Assembly (NCBI RefSeq): GCF_019880585.1
Contig: NZ_JAINVV010000013.1
Coordinates: 62,001-126,000 of the forward strand
DNA from: Sphingomonas colocasiae
GTDB lineage: Bacteria; Pseudomonadota; Alphaproteobacteria; Sphingomonadales; Sphingomonadaceae
Direction: 5' to 3'
Length of the DNA stretch: 64,000 bases
How positions within the stretch are numbered: the first letter of the stretch is position 1; each line of letters starts with the position of its first letter. The notes under the pieces are model-generated. The model saw only the letters and a list, made by a program, of their open reading frames with translations. It did no database searches and was not told the DNA's origin. Below are positions 1 to 7,901 of the stretch, in pieces. Both the position numbers and the translations under genes were made by a program.

Positions 1-711
1 GCCGAAACGCCGGATGCCAGCCTGGCCGAGTTCCTGGGCGACTATGCCACGCATTTCGCGGGCTATCCCTTCGATACGCTCGATTACGGCTTCACCTATC
101 ACACCTATCTCGACTGCAACTGGAAGGTCGCGCACGACGCGTTCGCCGAGGCCTATCATGTCGACACCATCCATGCCGGCTCGTTCCCCAACGTGTTTTC
201 GACCGGGCTTCAGAATGTGAAGCTGATGGGGCCGCACCGCACCTGCGCGGTGTGCCTGACGCTCAATGCGAAGCCCACGCCCGTCGCCGCCATCGCCAAC
301 GCGATGGCGGGCGCGTCGCTGGTTTCGACGCGCGCGGAATCGATGCTGCCGCCGACCATAAACCCGGACAAGCGCGCCGATTTCGCGTTCGAGCTGAGCG
401 TGCTCTTTCCCAACACGCTGATCCATGTGGCGGAGGGCATCTGGTTCACCCACCAGTTCTGGCCGATCGCGCACAACAAGACGCTGTGGGAAGGCCGCTA
501 TTATGTGAAGGCGCCGCAGACCAACGGCCAACGCTGGGCGACCGAGCACGCGATGACGCTGCAGCGCAACGCCTGGCTGGAGGACACCGCGACGATGGAG
601 GACACGCAGCGCGCCATGCAGTCGCGCGCCAAGACGCTCCAGCACCTGCAGGACGACGAGATCCTGATCCGCCATGGCGCGGTGATCGTCGACCGTTTCG
701 TCAACGCGTGA
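1..711 (+). CDS. Rieske non-heme iron oxygenase, alpha subunit (C-terminal part, 5' end outside window)
   Basis: The frame is open from base 1, so the N-terminal Rieske domain lies to the left of the window. What remains is the catalytic domain of an aromatic-ring-hydroxylating oxygenase. The mononuclear iron motif is clear near residues 40-60: an NWK stretch followed by E-A-Y-H-V-D-T-I-H, giving two histidine ligands. The protein ends with a typical C-terminal helix region (DEILIRHGAVIVDRF). A small partner protein, an NTF2-like protein and a Rieske ferredoxin follow on the same strand with short spacing or overlaps. Together they suggest a multicomponent oxygenase; given the catechol pathway at 6.7-10.7 kb, production of catechol from an aromatic acid or amine is a reasonable inference. 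The substrate cannot be told from the sequence. Confidence 0.88.
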   Translation, partial: AETPDASLAEFLGDYATHFAGYPFDTLDYGFTYHTYLDCNWKVAHDAFAEAYHVDTIHAGSFPNVFSTGLQNVKLMGPHRTCAVCLTLNAKPTPVAAIANAMAGASLVSTRAESMLPPTINPDKRADFAFELSVLFPNTLIHVAEGIWFTHQFWPIAHNKTLWEGRYYVKAPQTNGQRWATEHAMTLQRNAWLEDTATMEDTQRAMQSRAKTLQHLQDDEILIRHGAVIVDRFVNA

Positions 712-737
712 CCGCGACCGCGCACAAGGAACCGACA

Positions 738-1109
738 ATGCCCCATACCCCCCTGCCCGATGCTTTTGCCGAGCTGGCGCCCTTTCTCGACTGGGCGCTG
801 CCCAGCGCCGATGCGCGCCAGACCCGTCGCCGAACCGCGACGCGCCAGGAGATCAGGGCCTTTTACGATGCGGTGCTGCCGCGCACCGAGGCGATGCTGG
901 CGGCGGTCGACGCCTATCCCTTGGGCAAGCTGCCCGATGAGATGCGCCCACTCTATTATCTGGCGCTGGCGCTGGCCGAGGTCGCCCCGCATGTCGAACT
1001 CTATGGCGGCGCGCCGGGCGTACCCTATGCGTTCGAGGAGACGCGCTTCGTCGCGGCGCATGGCGCGCAGGATACCGCGCTCGGCCTGCCGCCGACAGGC
1101 GCGTCATGA
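738..1109 (+). CDS. Small conserved protein paired with Rieske oxygenase (copy 1)
   Basis: A 123-residue acidic soluble protein with no signal peptide or membrane segment. I do not recognise a named family. It is clearly homologous to the protein at 4152-4520: both begin with a D-W-A-L-P core, then a shared AFYD (here RAFYD), a repeated P-L-x-x-L spacing, an L-x-E-V-A segment, V-E-x-Y-G and a C-terminal R-F-V. Each copy sits beside a Rieske oxygenase alpha subunit, so a role in assembling or assisting that oxygenase is likely by context. The ATG at 738 lies 26 bases after the oxygenase stop; its own stop overlaps the next start as ATGA. A beta-like, chaperone-like or substrate-delivery role are all possible. 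Confidence 0.8.
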   Translation: MPHTPLPDAFAELAPFLDWALPSADARQTRRRTATRQEIRAFYDAVLPRTEAMLAAVDAYPLGKLPDEMRPLYYLALALAEVAPHVELYGGAPGVPYAFEETRFVAAHGAQDTALGLPPTGAS

Positions 1110-1588
1110 CCCATGGCATCGAACAGCGGCTGCACCGCATCGAGGCGCGGCACGCGATCGGCGATCTCGTCGCGCGCTATGCGGCAGCCGCCGATCGCCG
1201 CAACGATCCCGCGATGATGGCGCCGCTGTTCGCCGACGATGCGACCTGGTCGTCCGAAGGCTTCGCCGCACTGGCAGGGCGCGACGCGATCACGCAGGGC
1301 CTGGCCGCGATCGCGGCGGAGCGCGTGCTATGGTCGATCCATTACATGACCCCGCCGCTGGTGGTGCTCGCCGAGGACGGCATGAGCGCGGACTGCCAAT
1401 GGTATCTCTGGGAACTCTGCACGATGCGGACCGACGACGGCCCGCGCGATCAATGGCTGGGCGGCTGGTATGACGGCAGCGCCCGAATGGGGAATGACGG
1501 ATGGAAATTCAGCAGGATCATATTGGATGTCCGCTTGCAGGGCGAAGCCTCGCCGCCCTGGTCGCTCAGGAAACCGGTTCAGGCCTGA
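1106..1588 (+). CDS. SnoaL/NTF2-like protein, possible oxygenase beta-type subunit
   Basis: A 160-residue protein of the SnoaL-like NTF2 fold. The N-terminus (RLHRIEARHAIGDLVARYA) is the usual opening helix, followed by a D-P-A-M-M-A-P-L-F-A-D-D-A-T-W strand and the conserved central part containing H-Y-M. This is the fold of ring-hydroxylating oxygenase beta subunits as well as of many small isomerases and dehydratases. It is shorter than typical beta subunits (about 170-190 residues). Its position between the alpha subunit and the ferredoxin favours a structural role in the oxygenase. The start overlaps the preceding stop (ATGA) and its stop overlaps the ferredoxin start (TGATG), so the four genes are translationally coupled. 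Confidence 0.8.
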   Translation: MTHGIEQRLHRIEARHAIGDLVARYAAAADRRNDPAMMAPLFADDATWSSEGFAALAGRDAITQGLAAIAAERVLWSIHYMTPPLVVLAEDGMSADCQWYLWELCTMRTDDGPRDQWLGGWYDGSARMGNDGWKFSRIILDVRLQGEASPPWSLRKPVQA

Positions 1589-1887
1589 TGGAACGGCTCT
1601 GCGCATCCGCCGACGTTCCCGAAGGCGAGGTCTTCCAGGTCGATCTCGGCGATGGCCGGGTGCTCGCGGTCTATCGCGTCGACGGCCAGGTCTATGCGAC
1701 CGACGACCTCTGCACCCATGGTGACGCGTCGCTGGCCGAAGGCGAGATCGAGAATGGCGAGATCGTCTGCCCCTATCATATGGGCAAGTTCGACATCCGC
1801 ACCGGCGAGGCGACGGGCGCGCCCTGCTCGATCGCGCTGCGCACCTACAGCGTCGTCGAACGCGACGAAGCGATCCATCTGATTTGA
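1588..1887 (+). CDS. Rieske-type [2Fe-2S] ferredoxin
   Basis: A 99-residue electron carrier for the upstream oxygenase. The Rieske cluster motif is complete: C-T-H-G near residue 42 and C-P-Y-H-M-G near residue 62, giving two cysteine and two histidine ligands. Length and layout match bacterial oxygenase ferredoxins (NdoA/BphF type). The start chosen is the ATG at 1588, which overlaps the stop of the preceding gene as TGATG; an upstream ATG at 1501 in the same frame would add 29 residues lying inside the previous gene and is not typical of the family. No ferredoxin reductase gene is present in the window, so electrons must come from a reductase encoded elsewhere. Confidence 0.92.
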   Translation: MERLCASADVPEGEVFQVDLGDGRVLAVYRVDGQVYATDDLCTHGDASLAEGEIENGEIVCPYHMGKFDIRTGEATGAPCSIALRTYSVVERDEAIHLI

Positions 1888-1930
1888 AACAAGAGCCCCC
1901 AGGTGGGATTGGCCATCACCACCGTTGGGA

Positions 1931-2000
1931 CTGAGCCTGTCGAAGTCCTGTCTTTCTTCGGCACCATGCCAAAGCAGGACAAGGGCTTCGACAGGCTCAG
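1931..2000. repeat. REP-like inverted repeat between convergent genes
   Basis: Two perfect 15-base arms, CTGAGCCTGTCGAAG at 1931-1945 and its reverse complement at 1986-2000, flank a 40-base centre. The pairing continues inward with GTCCTG/CAGGAC. This arm sequence resembles short palindromic repeats scattered between genes in sphingomonads (from general knowledge). It lies just after the ferredoxin stop and before the 3' end of the AraC gene, so it may also act as a bidirectional terminator. Confidence 0.8.
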
Positions 2001-2057
2001 CCTCAACGGATTTTCATTTACCGCACTCAACCTGGCGGCCCTGGACCGCAGCCCCCC

Positions 2058-3110
2058 TCACACCCGCGCGAAATCGCAGGCGCGCAGCGTGGTCGAGGGG
2101 CGTTCGCCATAGCGTTCGAAATAATCGCGTGCGAATTTGCTGAGATGCGTGAAGCCGCAGGCCAGCGCAACGTCGGTCACCGAAATCCCCTTCTCCGCGC
2201 CCTTCTGCAGCGCGCTGCGCGCCAGCGACAGCCGGTGGTTCTTGAGATAGCCCATCGGCGTGCTGTCGCGGAACCGGCGGAAACCGGCATGGAGCGACCG
2301 CGCGCTGACGCCCGACACCTCGATCAGGTCGGCCAGGCTGATCGGTTCCTCGGCATGGGCGCGGATATATTCCTCCGCCCGCCGCACATAGAAGGGCGCC
2401 AGCCCCGAAACCGATCCGTTGAACAGGTCGCTGTGATTGTGCGGCACCGCCGCCAGCAACAGCCGCTTCAGCGTATCCTCCACCGATCCGCAGGTGCGCG
2501 GATGACTGTATGCGGTGAGCCCGAGATCGATATCGTCGCAGACGGTACGGACCATGCCGGCGAACGATGCCGCCACCCCTTCCAGCCGCACCGGCCGCGA
2601 CGAGAAATGGAGTTCACCCGGCCGGAAGCCGAGTTCCTGCGCCAGCAAGGTCTCCAGATCGGCCTTGGGGATCTTCACCGTGAAATGCTTGTAGCCCTGA
2701 TCGAAGACCTGGCGGACGCGCTGGCCGGATCCCAGCACGCACATCTCGCCGGGATCGAGCACGAAGCTTTCATCGCCCTGCGAGATCTCCGCCCTGCCCG
2801 ACAGTGAGAACTGCACGAGATAAAGCTCTTCCATCGGCGGGATCGTCACCACCACCCGGCCATAGGGATTGCCGTAATCGGTGGCGTTGAAGGTCAGTCC
2901 GCGCAGCGGTGCCTGATTGTGGCAAAAGGCGATCGGCGGCACGCCGCCCTCGATATGCAGGCTGTGCCGGCAGAACATCGCGCTCATATGCGCGTGGACC
3001 ATGTCGATATCGTCGCTGAGCAGCTTGTTGCAATGCGCCAGCGGCATGCCGGCGCCGTTCCAGGCATCGGCGCTCAGCGCAAAGGGCCATGGCGAAGAGG
3101 ATGTCGTCAT
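2058..3110 (-). CDS. AraC-family transcriptional regulator
   Basis: A protein of about 350 residues with an N-terminal cupin-like ligand-binding region (AraC-binding-like, roughly residues 40-210) and a C-terminal double helix-turn-helix of AraC/XylS type (roughly 240-340). The second HTH reads S-V-T-D-V-A-L-A-C-G-F-T-H-L-S-K-F, the classic signature. The overall layout is like AraC regulators of aromatic oxygenase operons. The ATG at 3110 overlaps the stop of the upstream racemase-like gene as TGATG; an in-frame GTG at 3113 is an alternative. Translational coupling to the racemase-like protein suggests the two are made together. Likely targets are the oxygenase genes on either side, which is an inference from position. 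Confidence 0.88.
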   Translation of the reverse strand: MTTSSSPWPFALSADAWNGAGMPLAHCNKLLSDDIDMVHAHMSAMFCRHSLHIEGGVPPIAFCHNQAPLRGLTFNATDYGNPYGRVVVTIPPMEELYLVQFSLSGRAEISQGDESFVLDPGEMCVLGSGQRVRQVFDQGYKHFTVKIPKADLETLLAQELGFRPGELHFSSRPVRLEGVAASFAGMVRTVCDDIDLGLTAYSHPRTCGSVEDTLKRLLLAAVPHNHSDLFNGSVSGLAPFYVRRAEEYIRAHAEEPISLADLIEVSGVSARSLHAGFRRFRDSTPMGYLKNHRLSLARSALQKGAEKGISVTDVALACGFTHLSKFARDYFERYGERPSTTLRACDFARV

Positions 3111-3880
3111 CACACTGCCTTTCCGGCGCCGACGATCCCGGGCGAAGGATCGAAACGAAACACCGTGTCGTTCAATCCTCTTGGCGAGGGATAGGCGCGC
3201 TTGCTGTGGCTCAATCCAAGATCGAGCAATGTCTCGCAGGTCTTGAAGGCAATCAAGCCCGGATTGAGTACGGGTATGTCGAGCCGGGACCGCAGGAAAT
3301 CATGGCTCTGGTGCATCGTCGTCGAACCGAGGACGAGCACGTCGGCGCCATCGACCTCGATTGCCTGGCGCGCGGCATCCAGCAGCAGCGGGAACACCAT
3401 ATCCTCCTTGCCGGCGAGCAGTTCGGCGGTATCGGGAGCGACGCCGATCGTGCGGATCGAGGCGAGCCGATGACGCAGTCCGGTCTCGCCCAGCACCTTG
3501 TCGTACAGCCAGCGCCAATTGTCCCACATGCTGAGGATCGAGAAGCTGCGGCCGAGCTGGCTGGCCAGATGATAGGTCGGCGCGGCGGTGCCGAGCACCG
3601 GGATCGACAGCCGCGAGCGCAGCCCGGCGACGCCGGAATCGCTCATCGAATTGACGCAGACCGCATCGAACCCCTCCGCCTCCGCGCGGAGCCCGGCATC
3701 GAGGCAATAGGCGTCCGCCATCACCCCCTCATAATGGGAATCGAGCGCGCCGCCGCCGCGCGCGGCGCAGCAGAATTCGATCGACAGATCGGCGCGCGTC
3801 TCGGGATATTGCGCGGCGAAGCCGGCCAGTGCAGCGGCAGGCACCGGAACCGGGATGATCATCTTAATCCGTCGCATCAT
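3110..3880 (-). CDS. Asp/Glu/hydantoin racemase-family protein with both catalytic Cys replaced by Ser
   Basis: A 256-residue protein of the aspartate/glutamate/hydantoin racemase superfamily (also maleate isomerase-like and arylmalonate decarboxylase-like members). The two loops that normally carry catalytic cysteines are readable: D-A-V-C-V-N-S-M-S-D around residues 72-81 and V-L-V-L-G-S-T around 181-187. The positions that hold Cys in the second family member of this window (Cys75 and Cys180 of the protein at 60059-60781) are Ser78 and Ser186 here. Cys75 of this protein is three residues too early to be equivalent. Ordinary two-cysteine racemisation is therefore unlikely. The gene is coupled to the AraC gene and diverges from the second oxygenase operon, so a changed enzyme or an effector-sensing partner are both possible. 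Confidence 0.82.
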   Translation of the reverse strand: MMRRIKMIIPVPVPAAALAGFAAQYPETRADLSIEFCCAARGGGALDSHYEGVMADAYCLDAGLRAEAEGFDAVCVNSMSDSGVAGLRSRLSIPVLGTAAPTYHLASQLGRSFSILSMWDNWRWLYDKVLGETGLRHRLASIRTIGVAPDTAELLAGKEDMVFPLLLDAARQAIEVDGADVLVLGSTTMHQSHDFLRSRLDIPVLNPGLIAFKTCETLLDLGLSHSKRAYPSPRGLNDTVFRFDPSPGIVGAGKAV

Positions 3881-3969
3881 CGACGATACTCCGCAGGCAT
3901 GATCATGGTGAAAGCCTGAAATTCGACCCCATGACCGCTTGGTGTCAAATACCTATTCCCGCAAATTCA

Positions 3970-3984
3970 ATACCTGACGGGTAT
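3970..3984. promoter_or_regulatory. CatR/CatM/BenM-type LysR box, ATAC-N7-GTAT
   Basis: The bases ATACCTGACGGGTAT form a perfect dyad (ATACC-N5-GGTAT) that also fits the T-N11-A rule for LysR-type regulators and the published CatM/BenM/CatR consensus ATAC-N7-GTAT. A further ATAC half-site starts at 3949, 21 bases (two helical turns) away. The box is 90 bases upstream of the racemase/AraC operon and about 170 bases upstream of the second oxygenase operon. An identical pattern lies at 6639-6653, next to the CatR-like gene. Confidence 0.72.
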
Positions 3985-4151
3985 AGCGCTGACGGCCACG
4001 GCGCATGCCATCCGGTCCGCCGCAATGCTGCCGTTTCAGCGCATCGGTTGCACCAGCGGGATAGAGCGCGAAGCCCGGCCGCGCCGACAATCCACCCCAC
4101 CGAACAGGCCCCGGACAGCGGGGCGCCGGACGATGCGACAGGGAGAGTGGC

Positions 4152-4520
4152 GTGCAATCATCATTGCCCGACGGATTTGCCGATCTCGAACGCTGGATCG
4201 ATTGGGCGCTGCCCACCGAATATCAGCGCAATCGCAAGCGCTGGTCGGCATCGATGGCGGAAAGCCAGGCCTTTTACGACGTGATGCAGGCGCGCTGCGG
4301 CGATGCGCTCAGCTATCTCGACCAGACCCCGCTCACCGAGCTCGACGAACGCCAGCAGGCGCTGCTCAACATGTGCCTGTCGCTCACCGAAGTCGCGGTG
4401 ACGGTGGAGATGTATGGCGAGCCCAGCCCCAAATATGTCTTTCCCATCGACCGGTTCGTGCCGCTGCACGATGCCTGGCCGCTCGGCGCCTCCGGCCCCG
4501 TCACGGGAAGCGCACGATGA
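4152..4520 (+). CDS. Small conserved protein paired with Rieske oxygenase (copy 2)
   Basis: A 122-residue soluble protein homologous to the one at 738-1109 (shared D-W-A-L-P core, AFYD, L-x-E-V-A, V-E-M-Y-G, D-R-F-V). The start is a GTG at 4152 preceded by a good ribosome binding site (GGGAGAG at 4141-4147). Its stop overlaps the start of the following Rieske oxygenase gene as ATGA, so it is translated with its partner. In this operon the small gene precedes the oxygenase, in the first operon it follows it; the pairing is kept though the order changed. I do not know a function for the family; an oxygenase accessory role is inferred from context. Confidence 0.8.
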   Translation: MQSSLPDGFADLERWIDWALPTEYQRNRKRWSASMAESQAFYDVMQARCGDALSYLDQTPLTELDERQQALLNMCLSLTEVAVTVEMYGEPSPKYVFPIDRFVPLHDAWPLGASGPVTGSAR

Positions 4521-5728
4521 GCGGCGCGGCAAGCCCGACCGAGGACGGCGCGCGCCGGTTCATGCGGCGCTATCCCGAGGAAGGCGACGGCCCGATCCCG
4601 GTCGAGCGCTATACCAGCCAGGCCTATTTCGATCGCGAGAAGGATGCGGTCTTCCGCCGCAAATGGCTGAATGTCGGCCATATGCTCCAGGTCGCCAAGC
4701 CCGGCGACTATATCGTGGTGGATCTCAAGATCGCCGAGACCGCGATCCTCGTCATCCATGGCAAGGACGGGGCGATCCGCGCCTTCCACAATATGTGCTC
4801 GCATCGCGGCGCGCCGGTGGCGTGGGACGCGCAGGGCAGTTGCCGCGGCTTCCTGTCGTGCCGCTTCCACGGCTGGGTCTACGACACCTCAGGGAAACTG
4901 GTGCATGTCAGCGACGCCGAGAATTTCCCGAGCGTCGATCCGGCCGCCAATGGCCTCAGCGCCGTGCATTGCGCGGTGTGGCAGGGCTTCATCTTCATCA
5001 ATCTGGCGAAAGAGCCGGAAGAGAGCCTGGAGGATCATCTCGCCCCCGTCGCCGATCATATCGGTCGCTATGATTTCGAGGGCTTCACCCCCGCCTTCTC
5101 ATACCGGATCGACGAGAACGTCAATTGGAAGACGCTGCAGGAAGCGCAGCTCGAAGGCTGGCACCTGCCCTATCTCCACGAAAAGACGCTCGCCCGCGCG
5201 GTCAAGGTCGAGGGCCGGCAATATCGCCACAGCGCCATCGAGCTCCACGGCCTGCACGGCGTGCTGGGTTCGCCCCCGCCCGACAGCTTCACACCCCCGC
5301 CAACCGCAATGCTCGCCAGCCGCTTCGGCACCGGCACCGTCCAGGCGTTCGGGTCGAAGGCCGACAAGGGCGATGAAGGCTATCAGTTCCGGGGGTCGTT
5401 CGATTTCTGGCACATCTTCCCCAATTTCTTCGTCGGGCTGCTCGACGGCCTGTTCTTCACCTTCAACATCTGGCCCGTCGCGGTCGACCGCAGCATCTGG
5501 GAAATCCGGGGCTATTATCCGCCGGTGAAGACCGCCGGAGAATTGTTCGCGCGCGAATATTCCAAGGTGGGGTTGCGCGATCCGATGATGGAGGATTGCT
5601 TCACCCACGAACTGATCGCGGCGCAGCTCAAATCGGGCGCGAAGCCGGTCATCCATTTCCAGGACGAGGAAATGCTGGTGCGCCATCTCGGCAACGGCGT
5701 CGACCGCTGCGTGCGGGGGCTGGCGTGA
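4517..5728 (+). CDS. Rieske (2Fe-2S) aromatic-ring-hydroxylating oxygenase, alpha subunit
   Basis: A complete 403-residue oxygenase subunit. The N-terminal Rieske domain (about residues 40-150) shows C-S-H-R-G and C-R-F-H-G-W, the two Cys/two His cluster ligands. The C-terminal catalytic domain has N-W-K followed by E-G-W-H-L-P-Y-L-H around residues 200-225, which supplies the two histidines for mononuclear iron. The start at 4517 overlaps the small-partner stop. No beta subunit, ferredoxin or reductase accompanies this copy; it may borrow the ferredoxin at 1588 or work as a homomeric alpha-type oxygenase. The LysR box upstream suggests co-regulation with the catechol genes, so its product probably feeds catechol or a close relative. 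The 3' end is only 7 bases from the convergent LysR gene. Confidence 0.92.
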   Translation: MSGAASPTEDGARRFMRRYPEEGDGPIPVERYTSQAYFDREKDAVFRRKWLNVGHMLQVAKPGDYIVVDLKIAETAILVIHGKDGAIRAFHNMCSHRGAPVAWDAQGSCRGFLSCRFHGWVYDTSGKLVHVSDAENFPSVDPAANGLSAVHCAVWQGFIFINLAKEPEESLEDHLAPVADHIGRYDFEGFTPAFSYRIDENVNWKTLQEAQLEGWHLPYLHEKTLARAVKVEGRQYRHSAIELHGLHGVLGSPPPDSFTPPPTAMLASRFGTGTVQAFGSKADKGDEGYQFRGSFDFWHIFPNFFVGLLDGLFFTFNIWPVAVDRSIWEIRGYYPPVKTAGELFAREYSKVGLRDPMMEDCFTHELIAAQLKSGAKPVIHFQDEEMLVRHLGNGVDRCVRGLA

Positions 5729-5735
5729 TCGCCCA

Positions 5736-6635
5736 TCAACTCCCGGCGTCACCATAGATGTCGCGGCTGATCGCGATCAGCTCCAGCAGGTCGCTCGCCT
5801 CGTCGCCCGCCCGGTGGCTGAGGATGATCGGCGAGACCGCGTCGGCCGCGGCGATCGGGCGATAGACGAGATCGTCGCGATGCAGGCTCTGCACCGACGC
5901 CGGCACGACGCACAGACCGGCCCCCGCCGCGACCATGCCCAAAGCCGTCTGCAATTCGCGGACTTCCTGCCGCGATTCGGGTACGAGCCCGTGATCCTGG
6001 AACAGCGACAACAGCTGATCGGCATAGCTGGGCCGCGACGGACGCGGATAGAGGATCAGCGGTTCCGCGGCGAGCGCCGCCAGTTCGAGCGGATCTTCGC
6101 CCTCAGCCAATATATGATCGGCGGGCAGCGCCGCGACCAGCGGCTCCTCCAGCATGACGATGCGTCGCACGGCAGGATCGTCGATCCGCAGCCGGCCGAA
6201 ACCGGCGTCGATCCGGCCTTCGCGCAGCGCCGCGATCTGGTCGAGCGTCGACAATTCGGTGAGCGTCACCTCCACCGCATCGCCGAGCGCGGCGCGGAGC
6301 AGGCGGACGATCCGGGGCAGCCGCCCATAGATCACCGACCCGACAAACCCGATGATGAAGCGCCGCGACTGGGCGCCGGCATAGCGCGTCATCATCGTGC
6401 ACATCTGATCGAAGCCCGAAAGCACCTGTTGCGCATGCTGGTGCAGCAGCCGCCCCGCTTCGGTCAGCCGCAGCGGCCGGCTGCCGCGATCGAACAGCTC
6501 GGCGCCCACTTCCAGCTCGAGCTGACGGATCTGGCGGCTGAGCGGCGGCTGCGCGATGTTGAGCCGCTCCGCCGCGCGCGAAAAATTGCGTTCCTGCGCG
6601 ACCGCCAGGAAATAGCGGAGATGCCGGAGTTCCAT
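5736..6635 (-). CDS. catR: LysR-family regulator, CatR/CatM/BenM type
   Basis: A 299-residue LysR protein. The N-terminal winged HTH (MELRHLRYFLAVAQERNFS onwards) contains the family pattern A-A-E-R-L-N-I-A-Q-P-P-L-S-R-Q-I, and the effector domain begins with I-I-G-F-V-G-S-V, as in CatM/BenM/CatR proteins that respond to cis,cis-muconate or benzoate. It is transcribed away from catB, the standard arrangement for catR-catB. A CatR-type box starts three bases upstream of the start codon, which would allow autoregulation and activation of catB. A second box stands before the oxygenase operon at 4152. The effector has not been shown here; muconate is the expectation from the family. Confidence 0.88.
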   Translation of the reverse strand: MELRHLRYFLAVAQERNFSRAAERLNIAQPPLSRQIRQLELEVGAELFDRGSRPLRLTEAGRLLHQHAQQVLSGFDQMCTMMTRYAGAQSRRFIIGFVGSVIYGRLPRIVRLLRAALGDAVEVTLTELSTLDQIAALREGRIDAGFGRLRIDDPAVRRIVMLEEPLVAALPADHILAEGEDPLELAALAAEPLILYPRPSRPSYADQLLSLFQDHGLVPESRQEVRELQTALGMVAAGAGLCVVPASVQSLHRDDLVYRPIAAADAVSPIILSHRAGDEASDLLELIAISRDIYGDAGS

Positions 6636-6638
6636 ATC

Positions 6639-6653
6639 ATACCCCAGAAGTAT
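6639..6653. promoter_or_regulatory. CatR/CatM/BenM-type LysR box between catR and catB
   Basis: The bases ATACCCCAGAAGTAT match ATAC-N7-GTAT exactly. The site starts three bases from the catR start codon and ends about 50 bases before the first possible catB start. The position suits a recognition site that represses catR and activates catB. The same pattern occurs at 3970-3984. Confidence 0.75.
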
Positions 6654-6703
6654 CGAACCAGACCGAGAAAATCTTGGCGGACGAGTTCGCTTACACCTAA
6701 AAA

Positions 6704-7900
6704 ATGCCTCGAAAAAGCGATTTGAAAGATGACGGCGTCGTGATCAAGATTGAGAAGATCGATACCTATTTGGTAGATTTGCCGACGATCCGCCCGCATA
6801 TCCTGTCGATGACGACGATCAGCCGGCAAACGCTGGCCGTGGTCGAAATCCACTGCGACGACGGCAGCATGGGCATCGGCGAGGGCACCACGATCGGCGG
6901 CCTCGCTTATGGCCCGGAAAGCCCCGAGGGCATCAAACTCGCCATCGACACCTATTTCGCGCCGCTGCTCATCGGGTGTGACGCCGATCGCCCAGCGGCG
7001 GCGATGGCGCTGCTCGACAGGCATATCGTCGGCAATCATTTCGCCAAGAATGCGATCGAGACGGCACTGCTCGACGCGCTGGGCCGGCGGCTGGGCCTGT
7101 CGCTCTCGATGCTGCTGGGCGGCCAGGTGCGAGACAGCGTGCCGGTGCTGTGGACCCTGGCGAGCGGCGACACCGGCCGCGATATCGACGAGGCCGCCGA
7201 GATGGTGGCGCGCCGCCGCCATAACGCCTTCAAGCTCAAGATCGGCAAGCGGCCCGTGGCCGAGGATGTCGCGCATGTCGCCGCGATCAAGCGCGCGCTG
7301 GGCGATGCGGTGAGCATCCGCGTCGACATCAACCAGGCCTGGGACGAGCCGACCGCGCGCGAAGGCATCGCGCGGCTGGCCGATGCCGGCGCCGATCTGG
7401 TCGAACAGCCGGTGCCGGCCTGGAATCGCGGGGCGATGCGCCGGCTGACCGCAGAGGCCCGGATCCCGATCATGGCGGACGAGGCGCTGCGCGGTCCCGC
7501 CGACGGCTTCGACTTCGCAGCGCAGGCCGCCGCCCATATCTTCTCGATCAAGCCCGCCCAGGCCGGCGGCCTGTTCGCCGCGGGGAAACTGGCGGCGATC
7601 GCGGGTGCGGCGGGCGTCGCCGTCTATGGCGGCACCATGCTGGAAGCGGGCATCGGCACGGCGGCGGCGGCGCATCTGTGCGCCACCCTGCCCCGCCTGG
7701 AATGGGGCACCGAATTGTTCGGCCCGCTGCTGCTGACCGAGGAAATCCTGACCGCGCCGCTCGCCTATCATGATTTCGCGCTCGACATACCCGACGCGCC
7801 CGGGCTCGGCATCCATCTCGATCCCGACAAGATCGCCCGCTTCCGCCGCGATCGCACGCGATCCGCGCCGCTTTCCGTTCCCGCCATCGCAAAGGCCTGA
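6704..7900 (+). CDS. catB: Muconate cycloisomerase
   Basis: A 398-residue enolase-superfamily enzyme that lactonises cis,cis-muconate to muconolactone in the catechol branch of the 3-oxoadipate pathway. The N-terminal capping domain opens with K-I-E-K-I-D-T-Y-L-V-D-L-P-T-I-R-P-H, typical of CatB. The barrel shows the catalytic K-L-K-I-G pair, metal ligands in R-V-D-I-N-Q-A-W-D and L-V-E-Q-P-V-P, and a third acidic ligand in I-M-A-D-E. The first 15 or so residues are atypical and the ATG at 6704 lacks a clear ribosome binding site; an internal GTG near 6740 would give a start closer to other CatB proteins. It heads the operon catB-catC-catA-pcaI-pcaD. Confidence 0.95.
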   Translation: MPRKSDLKDDGVVIKIEKIDTYLVDLPTIRPHILSMTTISRQTLAVVEIHCDDGSMGIGEGTTIGGLAYGPESPEGIKLAIDTYFAPLLIGCDADRPAAAMALLDRHIVGNHFAKNAIETALLDALGRRLGLSLSMLLGGQVRDSVPVLWTLASGDTGRDIDEAAEMVARRRHNAFKLKIGKRPVAEDVAHVAAIKRALGDAVSIRVDINQAWDEPTAREGIARLADAGADLVEQPVPAWNRGAMRRLTAEARIPIMADEALRGPADGFDFAAQAAAHIFSIKPAQAGGLFAAGKLAAIAGAAGVAVYGGTMLEAGIGTAAAAHLCATLPRLEWGTELFGPLLLTEEILTAPLAYHDFALDIPDAPGLGIHLDPDKIARFRRDRTRSAPLSVPAIAKA

Positions 7901-7901
7901 C

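Noticed and set aside
1501-1587. Longer start for the Rieske ferredoxin
   Set aside because: The extra 29 codons lie inside the preceding gene, and the ATG at 1588 overlaps that gene's stop in the usual coupled arrangement.
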